Positions 32,421 through 43,439 of a stretch of DNA of 64,000 nt are shown here, one piece after another. The DNA comes from Teratosphaeria epicoccoides. Lineage: Eukaryota > Ascomycota > Dothideomycetes > Mycosphaerellales > Teratosphaeriaceae. A model generated the notes under the pieces. The model ran no database searches, was not told where the DNA came from, and saw only the letters and a program-made list of their open reading frames with translations. Made by a program: the position numbers and the translations under genes. Within the stretch, counting starts at the first letter, position 1; each line of letters opens with the position of its first letter. The stretch spans positions 186,001 through 250,000 of the forward strand of contig JADDMT010000012.1 in NCBI GenBank assembly GCA_021401465.1, in the 5' to 3' direction.

Positions 32421-34295
32421 ATGGACCACCAGGAGCATATTAGCTGTATACCCGTGGACAATGAGACGCAGAGCTCGACGTACCGGATCACCAAGGATGG
32501 CAAGCGGTTCACCTACCGGATGTCGGTCATCCAACAGCCCATGAGAGCCAGAGCATGCGGTGCTGGTGCGAAATGTGAGTGCTGGCTATCTCCTTCACGG
32601 TATCGATGATAGCTGACTCCCACAGCTTCGGCTGACCGCCGCCCCGTGGACCCGCCTCCAATTGTTGAGCTCCAGATCTTCGAAGGGGATAACACGGAGC
32701 GTGATATCACATTCAACATGGAGGCCAACTACTTCCTGTTTGCCACCTTGGAGCAGGCCCGCCCGATTGCCCATGGTCGCATTCCCGAAGAGAAAACTCG
32801 CCAAGCTACTGTGCTTACCGGGACTCCAGTCGCCGGTATGGTCTACCTGGACCGGCCCAAGCCCGCCGGCTATTTCATCTTTCCAGATCTTAGTGTGAGA
32901 CACGAGGGCGTGTACAGACTCAGTTTTAGTTTGTACGAAGAGCTCAAGAAGGAATCGGACAAGAGCGAGGAGCTCTCGCGGCCAATCGCGCCTGGCAATG
33001 CCCATGTCACCCATCGCTTGGAGGTCAAGTCAAAGCCATTTACTGTTTTCAGTGCTAAGAAGTTCCCGGGATTGACCGAGTCTACGTCGCTTAGCAGGAT
33101 GGTCGCTGAGCAAGGCTGCCGTGTGCGGATCCGTCGTGATGTTAGGATGCGCCGACGCGAAAGTAAGAAAGACAACGATTGGAACAACTATGACGAGGAG
33201 CAAGCCGAGGCCCGCGCAAGAGCTTCAATGACACCGGAGGTCTATCAACCGACACATCCTTACATGGACCCCATAAGTCGTCCTCGGTCCGCAAGCAATG
33301 CTAGCCACCCCTCGTTATCTCGACGTCCCTCGGTACAGGATATTAGCTCAGGCTATCACGCTCCACAAACGCCCAATGGATTTGGTCAGACCACACCTTA
33401 CGGCCCATCCCCAGCCCAGCAGTACGCCCAACCGCCATACATGCAGCAGCATAACATGCCGCCCCCACCGCAGTTCAATGGTCAGCAGTCATACCAACCA
33501 CCACCACCAATGCCGGCTGCTGGCTCGCAGCAGAGCTATTATGGAGGTCCCTTCCCTGCTGCGCCGCCACCCACGTCTGTTGCACCGTCACAGTACGCGC
33601 CGACGCCGAGCAGCTATCACGCTGGCGCGACCCGTCTGAGCGCTGACTATGCTTCTGATGAGCGTCGCTTTCCAGCTGCTCCGCCCCCAGTCTCTCAGGC
33701 TGGCTATGTGCCGACTGCCGCTGCTTACTCATCTTACCCTCCGCCCCCGCCTCAGAGCTTCCAGTCTGCCGTGCCGCTTCAACCAAATGGATACAACAGC
33801 CGGCCCTCGTCCTACGCAGGCCAAGACAGCCATCGCCCGCCTCCATTGCAACCAGTCCAGCCGCCAGCTCGTGCTAGCGGTGCCAATACCCCTTTGAGCA
33901 CTGGACGTCCCACGCTTGAGAACAAGATGCCTCCGTTGCCACCACTTCAAATGCCGTATGATGCTAACGCCAGGATCGAGCCGGCTTCACCCGCGACTGC
34001 CGCACCACAAGGCCCTACATTCTCATCCACGAGCACACCTTCGGACACACAAAAGCGAAGCTTTGGTAATGTCTTTCCATCGAGTGACAGGAGTCTCAAC
34101 CGACCTTTACGACAAGGTGCTCGCCCTGCAGATGCATTCAGTCCCAGCTTCGATCATCTTGATTCAGACCACTTTGGCGACGAGCCGGCCGACAGTGAGG
34201 GCGGTGATTTGAATCCTGTAAGGGATGACAAGATGGCGTATAGGCGTGCCGACGGTCGTCACATCAGCAGGATGCTCCCTTTCAGTTCTGGATAG
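32421..34295 (+). CDS. veA: Velvet-family regulator VeA
   Basis: Light-responsive regulator that joins VelB and LaeA in the nucleus to couple sporulation and secondary metabolism. Exon 1 is 32421-32574, intron 32575-32625 (51 nt, GTGAGT donor, CTGAC branch, CAG acceptor), exon 2 32626-34295; 607 residues. The velvet domain occupies about residues 22-235: YRITKDGKRFTYRMSVIQQP, then RARACGAGAKSSADRRPVDP built across the intron, PPPIVELQIFE, NYFLFATLEQARP, PAGYFIFPDLSVRHEGVYRL, and KFPGLTESTSLSRMVAEQGC. A basic cluster, RVRIRRDVRMRRRESKK, follows and may serve nuclear import. The C-terminal half is disordered, rich in Pro, Gln, Tyr and Ser, with PEST-like character, as in VeA rather than the shorter VelB/VelC. 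The length is close to that of Aspergillus VeA. Confidence 0.95.
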
Positions 34296-35863
34296 ACTGA
34301 AAATGTGATGTTGCCATAGCGAGCCAGTGCAGGAGCACATTCACCTATACATGGATTAGTATTTTTTTCCAGGGTCCATATTCGCTACGCATCAAATTGC
34401 TCCTCTATCATACTCGCCTTCGTGTGAGGCTTCTGACGGGCTTGACAGGTGCTGAACTGCCATTATGCCAGCTACAAAACGACTGCTGTGACACTGCTCC
34501 ACTTTGACGGCGTCGACAGTCTTGATCAACGAATGACGGTGCGATACCGAAGGCATCTGGCCATCCACCGTCAACCATGGTGCCAATCGTCTTACGCGAA
34601 GAGACGCGATCGTGCCTGACCAACCAGCAGTGATGCGTCACGCGTGGCCATCAATTACATTTCAGCCTATATTTGTCTCAAGCATATGTCATCCCGTCAA
34701 ACATCTATCAGCCTTGCGGTCCTTCACATATCCTACCACCGTGCAAAACGTATCAACACGCCAACGAGGTGTCAACCAGCTGTTGGTCGATCAATCGCCT
34801 CACGGCTTACCAACAGCCAGATGCCCACCGGCGTGTCCACTGTCCATGAAGAACCCAAAAATCACTCGGTCCGTGTGTTGAGCCATCAATTCGCGCGACA
34901 AAACACTCACCTGCTTGATGAGTCAACCACCCTCATGACGGGCCAGAAAGCTGCCACGCGCTCATGGCTTTGTCATGCGACGAAATCTACTTCCAGCGTT
35001 AGGTTGTCCATCAGCCGAGCGAATGGTGTCAATGAGTCTGCCCCTCGTTGAGGCCACTAGTCCTGGGCAACAGGCCATTAAGCTCTTGAAGCAACCCGGG
35101 GAGACCGTGGATCAATTCTGAGCACCAGCCTGGCTGTGATCATCGAAGATTTCTAGAGCTGCGGCTGCTATCTGACATTGGCGAAAGTAGTGCCATTGAT
35201 TTCTCAACTGCACTTGACATCGGTACATCTAGAGATGTGATGCTCGGGGCGGAAGTGGACAGATGATCATCAACAAGCAGTCCTCTGAATTGGAATCAAC
35301 AGTCTCGATATATCATGCTCGCAAATATGCTGAAACCCACGGCGCCAGTTGAGCATGAGCCTGCCTGACTACGGCATCCAAGTGAGGTGGTGGTTAGAGC
35401 GCAAATGTTCCTCCACTGCGGGACCGACCTGGGGGCTTGGGAGTTTGAAGTTTACACGTGGGAAATACGAATCGTAGGTTCGTGTGCCGAGTCTTGCTTG
35501 GGGCCTAGACTTTTCCTAGCTGCAGCTGCCGCGAGTCAGCTTCGCACATGGGTCGATTTGCAGGACTGCCCGGTAACTGGGTAAACACGCGCACGCGCGA
35601 CGTAAGCTTTGGGAGCTTTCTCCGGCGTCCAGGCGGGTGGATTAGAAAGGCTTGGCGAGGTCCCTATTGAGCATGACGACAAGAATGTCAAGAACAAAAC
35701 CGGTTTGGGAAGGTACGCTGCGTCATAGGGCAACGTCACCCATGCCATGAAGTGCTGATGGTAGGGATGCTGTTGTGGACATATAAGTCAGTATGTGAGA
35801 TGAATTCACGTACAAAGAGCTTGCCGACATAACCCACGGAATTGGAATAACAGCCTGTAAACA
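34296..35863. other. 1.6-kb intergenic region after VeA
   Basis: No gene supported. TTGAC/GTCAA pentamers are again frequent (about eight between 34,440 and 35,220). The last ~150 bp should contain the promoter of the small three-exon gene. Confidence 0.45.
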
Positions 35864-36193
35864 ATGCCGCCAAAAGAACCTGTCCCTGTGATCGACGACG
35901 AGACCGGCAAGAAGGTTTCTGGAGGAACTGACGACGAGCAACCGTGCGTCGCAATGAAGGCTGGGGTCGACTGTCACTGATGTTTGACACAGAGCGAACG
36001 GCAGCAAAGCTAAGACGAGCAACCCTGCCCGCAATGTAGGCGGTACCGGTATGTTCACGTCCGCGCTCCATGTACGACGAGCGATGCTGACTTTTTGAAA
36101 GGCGAGGATGGTGGTCTCAGCACTGAAGCGACTGTTGCTGATGGTGGTGCTGAAGCCGAGGACGGTGACAGCGAGTATAAGCCTCCTCAATGA
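35864..36193 (+). CDS. Small three-exon gene for a 75-residue acidic protein
   Basis: Exons 35864-35943, 35993-36048 and 36102-36193. Intron 1 is 49 nt (GTGCGT donor, CTGAT branch, CAG acceptor); intron 2 is 53 nt (GTATGT donor, CTGAC branch, AAG acceptor). All phases close, and the product begins MPPKEPVPVIDDETGKKVSG and ends DGDSEYKPPQ. The middle (ANGSKAKTSNPARNVGGTGE) spans both junctions. The protein is hydrophilic, acidic and Gly/Glu/Asp-rich, probably disordered, with no signal peptide or membrane segment. No family is recognised. Two independent well-formed introns that jointly restore one frame are the main evidence; exons alone are too short to stand out. Confidence 0.6.
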
Positions 36194-36858
36194 TATGATG
36201 ATCTTGGTTCATTTAAGTCGTCCTCTGGCGGGCTACTGCAGCCTTGATCGGCTGCATCACGGGGACGACCTCGCCGTTGGATTTGATGGTTGCTGTATCT
36301 GAGATCATGTGATGACCTTCACTGCAGCATTCCCGACCTAACACAATTCGATTGATCTTTGAGTGATTGATATTGACTTCATGTTGCACAGCAATAGTCC
36401 AGACCTCGCCACGGCTCTAAGTACCACTTACACAACCACACATCCGGTGTTATCAGCTAAAGCAGAGCCCACAGTCAAGGATGGGGGACACCTGCTCTTG
36501 CATGCACTCTCACACCGGACTTTGTCGTCCTCTCCGACCACAACTTGAGCAAGAGGCCTTTTGCCGCCAATCACAGGACAAGCCCGGCAACGAAACAAAT
36601 GCCGGATGCTACATTAAAGCGATGATGGAGGTTGTGCCACGGTCAGGGATCCTTGACTACATGGGCGTGCTGGCATTGACATTGCTGTAGTACAAGGACA
36701 CGATCGGTGCGTTTCATCATCAGGTCGACTTCTTGTCAAAGGACATCTTTAAGCTGCAGCCTGTACGTGCACGCGCAGAAATCTGCGGAGCTCGGCGCTG
36801 ACAAAGCCAGGCAGTGATCGATTGCGGTCCATACGCAGGTGCGATAGCGCTCAACCTC
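36194..36858. other. Gap before the F-box-like remnant
   Basis: 665 bp; no gene, repeat or clear regulatory element seen. Confidence 0.4.
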
Positions 36859-37474
36859 ATGCCAACCAAGACCGTCCCCTGCCAGAGACTGCCTCCAGAG
36901 TTGCGTGAGATGGTCTACGAATCGGTCCCTCACGGACGAATGCAAGACACCTCAGAAGTGCTTGATGCTTCGGACTCGTCGAGAGATCTATCACGAAGCT
37001 CGCCACTTCCTCTCCAAAGGCGAGCACTTCAAGTTCGACCCGTGGGCGCTCAATTCCTTCTTGCGGCAAATTCGATCCAGCATACAATCTGTCACGGAGA
37101 TCACGGTCTCGAGGAGTGGGACGAATGCGCTCCTGGAGTGCTACAAATTGCTCACTGGAGCCACGAAGCTCGAGAGGTTCTCTGTCTGCCTGCCGTCGAA
37201 CTTCAAGGGCACGATTGCAGAGCACACTGCCAAGCACTGGGAGGCTTTGCGTATCTACTTACTTGCCAACGGCGCCGATGAGGATGAGAGTGAGCGTCAG
37301 CTGCAAAAGATCTCTTTGACGGTCGGAGCTGGTCAGAAGGGTGTCAAGTTCTCTGATGACGCCATGATCTTCAGGACTTTCAATCAATCAATTACCATGA
37401 GGCTTATCTGGTATTGTGTGAGTGATACCATGGTGGCTCTGCGCGGTCATCATCTCGAGGCATCGCACAATTGA
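36859..37474 (+). pseudogene. Degenerate F-box/2EXR-like protein gene
   Basis: Starts MPTKTVPCQRLPPELREMVY, where LPPELREMVYE is the usual opening of fungal F-box/2EXR-type proteins. After ~20 codons the good frame shifts by one base. The second frame then reads KCLMLRTRREIYHEARHFLS (the family's C..L..R.I..EA..F block) and continues without stops through GEHFKFDPWALNSFLRQIRS, TNALLECYKLLTGATKLERF and ANGADEDESERQLQKISLTV to a stop at 37474. The spacing between the two conserved blocks is much shorter than usual, and no good intron consensus explains the shift; a 47-nt GTCTAC...CAG intron would restore frame but lacks a branch point. Best read as a truncated, frameshifted copy, though a real gene with an odd intron is possible. 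Confidence 0.45.
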
Positions 37475-38236
37475 GGTCACACAGTCCGTACTGGCCGCGT
37501 ACAGCGGAACCTGCTCAATCGCCAGACTACGGTCTGCCAAGTTGCCCCAGCTCAGTGGTTTCCGAACTCACGGCTTCTCGGATCCATACCATATCGGCCG
37601 ATTGCCTCGAGCAGAGATTGAGTCGTGTCGGCCTCCTCTTTCCGGTTCAGTGCTCGCTGATGCTCTGAATATGTGAGCAGTCGACGCCGCCTTGGAATCT
37701 TAGGCTGCGCAACCTTCCCAGCCGCATGCGCTACATGCACGATGTCACCCGCACTCTCTGCTACAAATGCACAACGCAAGTGACCTTTGCGAGCACTGTA
37801 TGACGGTGAATAAGTGGGTGAGCGATGGGTCCGGGCCTTTTGTGCGGCGATCGGCGGCACTTCGCTCGGGGTTTCAGCGCTTGAGCCTATTACATGTATT
37901 GGGCGAGCCTGGCCCCGTGTCCAAGAAGACACAGGAGTTTCTTGCTCCACACTCGAGCTGCTGCTTGACAGGTCCAGCTTTGTGCTGTCAACCTTGCTGT
38001 TGATCCTTGACGACACGGCATAGCCTGAATACAAGCTCTCCTCGTACGACCAAATGCGCAGCGACTTGAAAGAAGAGCGCTCTGTATGCGGAGTTCTGAA
38101 GATCCGGCAGTTGTGGTGCTGCTGGCCTCACTCCTCGCAGAAGACGCGACAGAGTCCGGGGCTGAGCGATGCAACACTCGCCGCTTGCGCAGCCTCCTAT
38201 CGCGGAGGCCCTCTCTACTCCAAATTCTGCGTTCTA
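37475..38236. other. Convergent gap between the F-box-like remnant and HDA1
   Basis: No gene supported. Open frames on both strands are short and mutually overlapping. Confidence 0.4.
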
Positions 38237-40904
38237 CTATTGTCCGCCTTGCCTTGGTCCGGTCGCGAGTTTTGATATTGGCGGCACATTAGGTGTTCCT
38301 GCCCGTGGCGATGCGAGATCATTTCTTGCTAATACCGCTGGAGATCCCACTCGCGGCGTCGCCCGGGTCAGGCTTTTAGTTGGTGATCTTGGGGCCTTGG
38401 TTATAAAGTTATGGGTCGGTGGCGGACGAGCGGGCTCATTGTGCGAAAGAAGCTCTTGCTGTTTCTCCTCTTCCGCGTCATCGTAAGAACCGTCAGGCGA
38501 AGGCTTTCGCTCATTTCTCCAGTTCGCCGTCTCCCTTGCCAGCGTTGAGCTAACCTCGTCCCGATGCGCCACAAGCATCTCACTGATGGATTCCTTGAGA
38601 CTCTGTCTGATCTGACCAAATCGCTTTTTCGGCTTGCCTGAGCCGTAGCCCGTACTCCAGAAGTTGTGTTTGTTCGAAACGCAGACATAAGAATTGGTGT
38701 AGTACCACATCTGCAATTGATCATTGCCAGTCATGGACTTTACACTTTGTAGCGGCACATCTTCGACGAAGGAGATGACTGTGTCGACCATTTCTATGGC
38801 TCGTGATTCATTTGCTTTAACCCAGTTGATAATGGCTCCGTGGCCGATATTAGTGCCCATGAGGAAGATGTGAGTACGGTCCACAGGCTCGATATAGTTG
38901 TCCCACAGATATGTCAGGACTTGCGTTGCCTCTCTCGTGCGGTACTCGATGCTGTCGGTCTCTTGATGCTTGTTGTCGTCTGCCTCGTCGCTGTCATCGG
39001 CAGAGACATGCCTTGGTAGGTTGACATCGATCACAGCAAATTTCTGCTCGACAGCCCGGTCGACATACGTCTTCACAATATCAGTCTTCGCACTGTAGTC
39101 AGCGGGTGTCTGCGTGCAGCAGCACTATAATACAAGGGGTACTCACCACCCAAGTATTGTGAAGCTCGATCCTTCCGGTTCGCGGATCCGGCGAGGCAAG
39201 CATTTCTGGTGGGTCGTGAAGTATCACGAGCAGGGGCCGGAGCTCATCGTAATTGGCCCTACTCATGGTCAGCTCATTACACTACCTCTGCGCCGTTCGG
39301 ACAAGCACTTACGTAGCAAGGACCTGGTTCTCAAACGTCTTATGCAGACCGTCATGAAACATCGGCAAAGGCGACATCTGATACTCATCCCAAAGTGTCG
39401 TTGCCTGCCACTTGCGGACAACATTGTGCATCCTCTCACCCTCCAACATCTCCCCACGCAGCCGCTCAGATGGGTCCTTAGGGTGTAACACCGGCCACCA
39501 CTTAGCCAGTGTCCGCTTCACCTTCTCGACATCATCCACTGCTGTTTTTGTGGGAATTAAGTCATCGAGGCGCTCGGGCGGCTCGCCCATCAAGGTCCTT
39601 GCGACAGCGAGAGCGGAATTTGAGATCGACTCAAGATTGTAACCGCCTTCCAGGCAGACGGCGACGCGACCTTGTGCTAGTGACATGAGCATATGAGTCA
39701 TGTGAGAGTAGCCAGGTGGAGTGACGTGGCAACCACCAAGCATATCGCCGTCAGCTGCATCGAAGCCAGCGGCAATGATGACCAGATCAGGATCGAATTG
39801 CAGTGCAATGGGCATGACCACATTCTGGAATGCATAGATGTAGTCTGCATCCCCCATACCGTGTGTCTTCCATGGTATATTGACGTTGTATCCCATGCCA
39901 GCGCCTGCTCCAACGTGCAAGTGATCCCCGTATGCCGGTCTCCTGTCGCGGTACGAGCCCTCTGGATAGAATTTGCCATCCTTGTGGACATGTAGAGAGA
40001 TGTACAGGACATTGGGATCATCGTAATTTGCTTGCTGTATGCCGTTACCGTGGTGAACATCCCAGTCCAGGACCAAAACTTTCCTACATCTCTCACCAAA
40101 TTGCTGCTGGCAACACTTAGCAGCTATGCTTACATTGTCGTAGAAGCAGAAGCCTTTCACGTCCTCACGCTCCGCATGATGACCGGGTGGTCGAATGACA
40201 GCAAAGCCATTCTTGACCTTGTTCAGCATGATCGATCGACATAGCTCGATGGCGCCGCCGGCTGATAAAGCTGCGCACAACGGCGTGTCCGGTGACAAGT
40301 AGACAGAGTCCATGCAAGCGTACTCACCAGGATGCTGCAGCTCATCCACCAGTTCTGGTCCAGTCTTGAGCTTCAGAGACTGAATCCAGTCCCAATGTCG
40401 TTCCGTGTGGACAAGACACACTTCGTCCTTGGTCACTTCTCGCGCCTTGATCCGGCCCATATAGTAATCTGAGGGCCCTTTGACGCCGGCCTTCCACACC
40501 AGTCCGGCGCTGACTAGCGCCTCATAGATATGGTAGATACGCCGTGGGTCTTCCGGGTGTACATCGTCTTCGGTAGGGTACATCTCAACATGGAAGCGCA
40601 TTCGTACATCGAACACCAGTCCGGTTTGGGAAGTAGCATAAGGGAGGTGTTCGAATTTGGGCGGCCTAGGTATATCCTTCTGAGGATCGAGGTTCGCGTC
40701 CAGGAAGTCTGTATCTCGCTTGACACCATCGCCTTTGAGAACAGGCTCTGATCTTTCCTGTTTGACTGCGGAGACACCAGAGGGTGTGAGGGGCTCGAGC
40801 GAATTGCCAATAGATGTATCAGTGAGCTGAGTGAAGCGATTCTCCGTGCTGTCTAGGATGTCATCGTCGTGCATAAGGACGTCGGGAGCTGCATCGAGAT
40901 CCAT
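38237..40904 (-). CDS. HDA1: Class II histone deacetylase Hda1 with C-terminal Arb2-like domain
   Basis: Zn-dependent deacetylase of histones, catalytic subunit of the Hda1 complex. Exons in transcript order: 39313-40904, 39147-39258, 38237-39085; introns 39259-39312 (54 nt, GTAAGT donor, TAG acceptor) and 39086-39146 (61 nt, GTGAGT donor, AAG acceptor after a CTGAC branch). Product 850 residues. The deacetylase domain spans ~95-470 with VIRPPGHHAE (two active-site His ~241-242), LDWDVHHGNGIQ and GFDAADGD (Zn ligands), and LEGGYNLE (catalytic Tyr region). After about residue 530 the spliced chain reads TANYDELRPLLVILHDPPEM, then IELHNTWV joined to TDIVKTYVDRAVEQKFAVID, the Arb2-type domain found at the C-terminus of fungal Hda1 proteins. 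The tail is Ser/Pro/Arg-rich. All catalytic residues are present. Confidence 0.95.
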
Positions 40905-41216
40905 AGTGCCCGCGACCTGCCCAGAACTCCCGAGTGGCTCCCGAGTGCTGTCACTGGCTCATGCTCTATTTGGCGTGCTTGAATAAGTGTGCTGCGTTAA
41001 GACTAAAGGCGGAATTAGTGAATGTTCCAATGTCAATCAGAAGTTGCGAATATAGACTACAGCAGCATGTGCGAAAGTGCGCTTGAAAGTAATTTGCATG
41101 TCGGCTCCTATTGTCGTTTGTCCGCGCTCGCGAGTCGCCTGTGAAGCTACAAGCATCACTACGTGCAGCTTAAGCAGATAGACACTCACAGAGCTCAAAA
41201 AGGCCCACAAATTATC
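40905..41216. other. Divergent region upstream of HDA1 and the orphan exon
   Basis: 312 bp between the Hda1 start and the orphan exon start; a shared promoter is possible. Nothing else seen. Confidence 0.4.
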
Positions 41217-41261
41217 ATGGCTTCGTTGGAGGGCACTTTGCTAAATGCGCAAACGTCGGCC
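41217..41261 (+). pseudogene. Orphan first exon (15 codons) running into an AT-rich island
   Basis: ATG at 41217 opens MASLEGTLLNAQTSA and is followed directly by a GTAAGT donor at 41262. No downstream exon could be found: about 45 bp later the sequence becomes the AT-rich island, and beyond it no matching frame appears. This looks like the 5' end of a gene whose body was lost or interrupted by an insertion. It could also be chance. Confidence 0.3.
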
Positions 41262-41304
41262 GTAAGTTTGAGACTCTCGATGCTGTTGTTGGTTGTATGA
41301 TGTA

Positions 41305-41715
41305 GGGTAGAAGTAGTAGGGTAAGAAACACCTAGGAAGTTAAGAAGCAGCTAACGTTACTTAGTAAGCATGTTTATCAAATAGGCCTTTTCATAATACT
41401 AAGCATGTACTTTACTGTAAGACTGCTTAATCTCTATAGGTACTATCAATAGATTCTAATATACTAAGAATGTATTATTATAAGCTATAATTAGGCTTGA
41501 ACTTATTAATACTAATATCTTCTACTTGAGACTATCTAGATATGTTAGTAATTCTACTGTAGACTATCTAGAGATGTTAGTACTATGCTATTCATTCTAA
41601 AAGAAGATACTTTTCCTCATCAAGGATCTATAATTAAGAGTCTCTGCTGTATTTCTCTGTTAAATAGTACTTCTGTCTGGATAAAATTAGGCATAGTAAA
41701 TCTAGGTAACACATT
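41305..41715. mobile_element. AT-rich RIP-like island, probable relic of a transposon
   Basis: About 410 bp of markedly A+T-rich sequence, dense in TA dinucleotides (TACTAA, CTATAA, TTATTA, CTTAATC), standing out sharply from the GC-balanced flanks. Such islands in Pezizomycotina are typically old repeats mutated by repeat-induced point mutation (C to T at CpA). No transposase reading frame or terminal repeats remain. An imperfect 32-bp tandem repeat (41530 and 41562, GACTATCTAGAKATGTTAGTA) sits inside. Confidence 0.55.
41530..41593. repeat. Imperfect 32-bp tandem repeat in the AT-rich island
   Basis: Two copies beginning GACTATCTAGA at 41530 and 41562. The first 21 bases differ at one position; the remainder diverges. 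Confidence 0.8.
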
Positions 41716-42520
41716 GCCAAGTATCGTTTGCAATTTGATCAGGCAACCTGCAAGGACTGCACGTGCCTTGGCCGGTCTCGGACCAGGTTGCAGTGCTTTG
41801 ACTCTTGTAGTCGACCGTGACTCACGAAGTCGTCCATGTTCCTTTCAAATATGACGCTGGCAAATACTCGTACAGGCATCCATTGTCAAAATGACAAGCT
41901 TCTACATACAGTTAACGCGGACACGAGCTAAGATACACGGAGTTGACAAGAGACCGACAACCCAGGTATGGATCTGCCCGTTTTCCAGCAATGTTCGGTG
42001 TGGACACGCACGCACATCAATGAAATCTGGCCATAGCAATGTGAGAGTGCTCGCCTCGACCTCAAGATCCCGCATTCGACGTTCTCGTAGACTTCCTTCC
42101 GTTTGATCCTCAGCGGCCACGCAGCAGTGTTTGCATCCTTTGCATGCGCCAACGCACCATTGCAGGCAGTTGTCCTGAGTCCATCCCAACTAGAAAGACC
42201 GAGTCGACGGCGAGTTTCGGAGTCTCGGTGCTTGAATTGGCCCAGATTGCATCTCTGGCAGCAGAGCTGTGGTATTGTTTGCATCAGAAGTCGAGGAACA
42301 CATTCACCAAACACAATCGAGCTATTGGTGTCGACAAACAGTCGAAGCAATCATTGTGTCTGCGCAGTGAATTTCGGATCGTGAAAGTAAATGGCCGCAT
42401 CGTGTGCATTCGTCGTGACTTGAACTGCGTATTGTACAGCTGAATGCAAGCTCAGCCCCAACGCCACGACTGGATCCATCGATCGTACATATACAGACTT
42501 TGACGCAATATGCAAGCAAC
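41716..42520. other. Region downstream of VPS55
   Basis: 805 bp without a supported gene; includes the Vps55 3' UTR. The open frames on both strands here shadow one another and have no domain. Confidence 0.4.
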
Positions 42521-43079
42521 TCAAAATTCTTCTTGCTCTGTGAAGAACATTGTGAAGCTTATGATCGTGCCGTAGATCAGCAGGCCGCCGATGATGGACA
42601 TAACCATGGCCTCGATTCGTATCTGATCGCAATGGGCCAAGACCACGGGTAATGCTAGTAGCAACTGTCAGCACAAGGTGCTGAACCGTACAACGTTGCC
42701 ATGATGTGCGAGCATGGTCTGCAAATCCACGCTCTGCGCGGTTGCGACTGGACAAGTATGCACTCACCAACACCCATGACCACCAGAAAGCCCGTCATGA
42801 ACCTTCCAAGCTCCACTATACTGGAGCTTGCGCCCTCGCTCATGAAGTCATCATTATTGCCTGCTTTTGAACATAACCAATTCGGTACCGGCGCAAAGAT
42901 GTATGTGCCGACGACAAGGAGGGTGAGGTAGTTCTGGAAGAGGGCGGATGAGAGGATGACCAGAAGGAAGCCGATGGCCAGTATCTAGGTCAAATCAGCC
43001 AACGGTTGAATGTGATAGGTGTCTGCAGGAGCCATACGAAGGAGAGGACGATAATCGTCTTCAGTCCCGCCATGGCCAT
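42521..43079 (-). CDS. VPS55: Vps55-family endosomal membrane protein
   Basis: Small four-helix membrane protein that acts with Vps68 in late endosome to vacuole transport. Exons in transcript order 43038-43079, 42768-42984, 42521-42654; introns 42985-43037 (53 nt, GTATGG donor, TAG acceptor) and 42655-42767 (113 nt, GTGAGT donor, TAG acceptor). Product 130 residues: MAMAGLKTIIVLSF spliced to ILAIGFLLVILSSALFQNYL, then LLVVGTYIFAPVPNWLCSKA, ELGRFMTGFLVVMGV, and across intron 2 ALPVVLAHCDQIRIEAMVMS, IIGGLLIYGTIISFTMFFTE. Four hydrophobic segments and the PVPNWLC...G...DF motif fit the family (~140 residues). An in-frame ATG pair (43079, 43073) makes the exact start ambiguous by two codons. Found by splicing; no single exon stands out alone. 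Confidence 0.93.
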
Positions 43080-43439
43080 CGCTGTATTCGCCGGCGCCAG
43101 GCGCAGAGGGTCCCGTTGAGTGGTAGTGGACACAATTGTACTCGTGGCTTGTTCGCGCTCTCTGTTATGGTATTGTCGTCGCAGTGAGCCTCTGTTCGCA
43201 ATTTATTGTCGCACATGCATGATATCGCTGGAGTAGATCTGTCGCATGTGCGCGCTGGTGACAATGTTGCTCGCGTGGCCCAAGCTCTCGTCCGCGTCCT
43301 CGACTTCGTGCCTGGAGCTGCTACCAAGAACACTGAAACATTTCGTAAATCATCAACATACCGTGCCCTCGATCTCCGCCTAGACATCATCACGACGATA
43401 CACCCTGAACGGTGACTGAGCGACTGAAAATTCGACAAG
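43080..43439. other. Divergent promoter region between VPS55 and PRE5
   Basis: 360 bp shared by two head-to-head housekeeping genes (Vps55 and proteasome alpha-6), so probably a bidirectional promoter. No other element identified. Confidence 0.55.

Noticed and set aside
38237..39085. Separate alpha/beta-hydrolase-like gene downstream of HDA1
   Set aside because: Two in-frame introns join it to the deacetylase exon, and the combined protein matches the known Hda1-Arb2 architecture.
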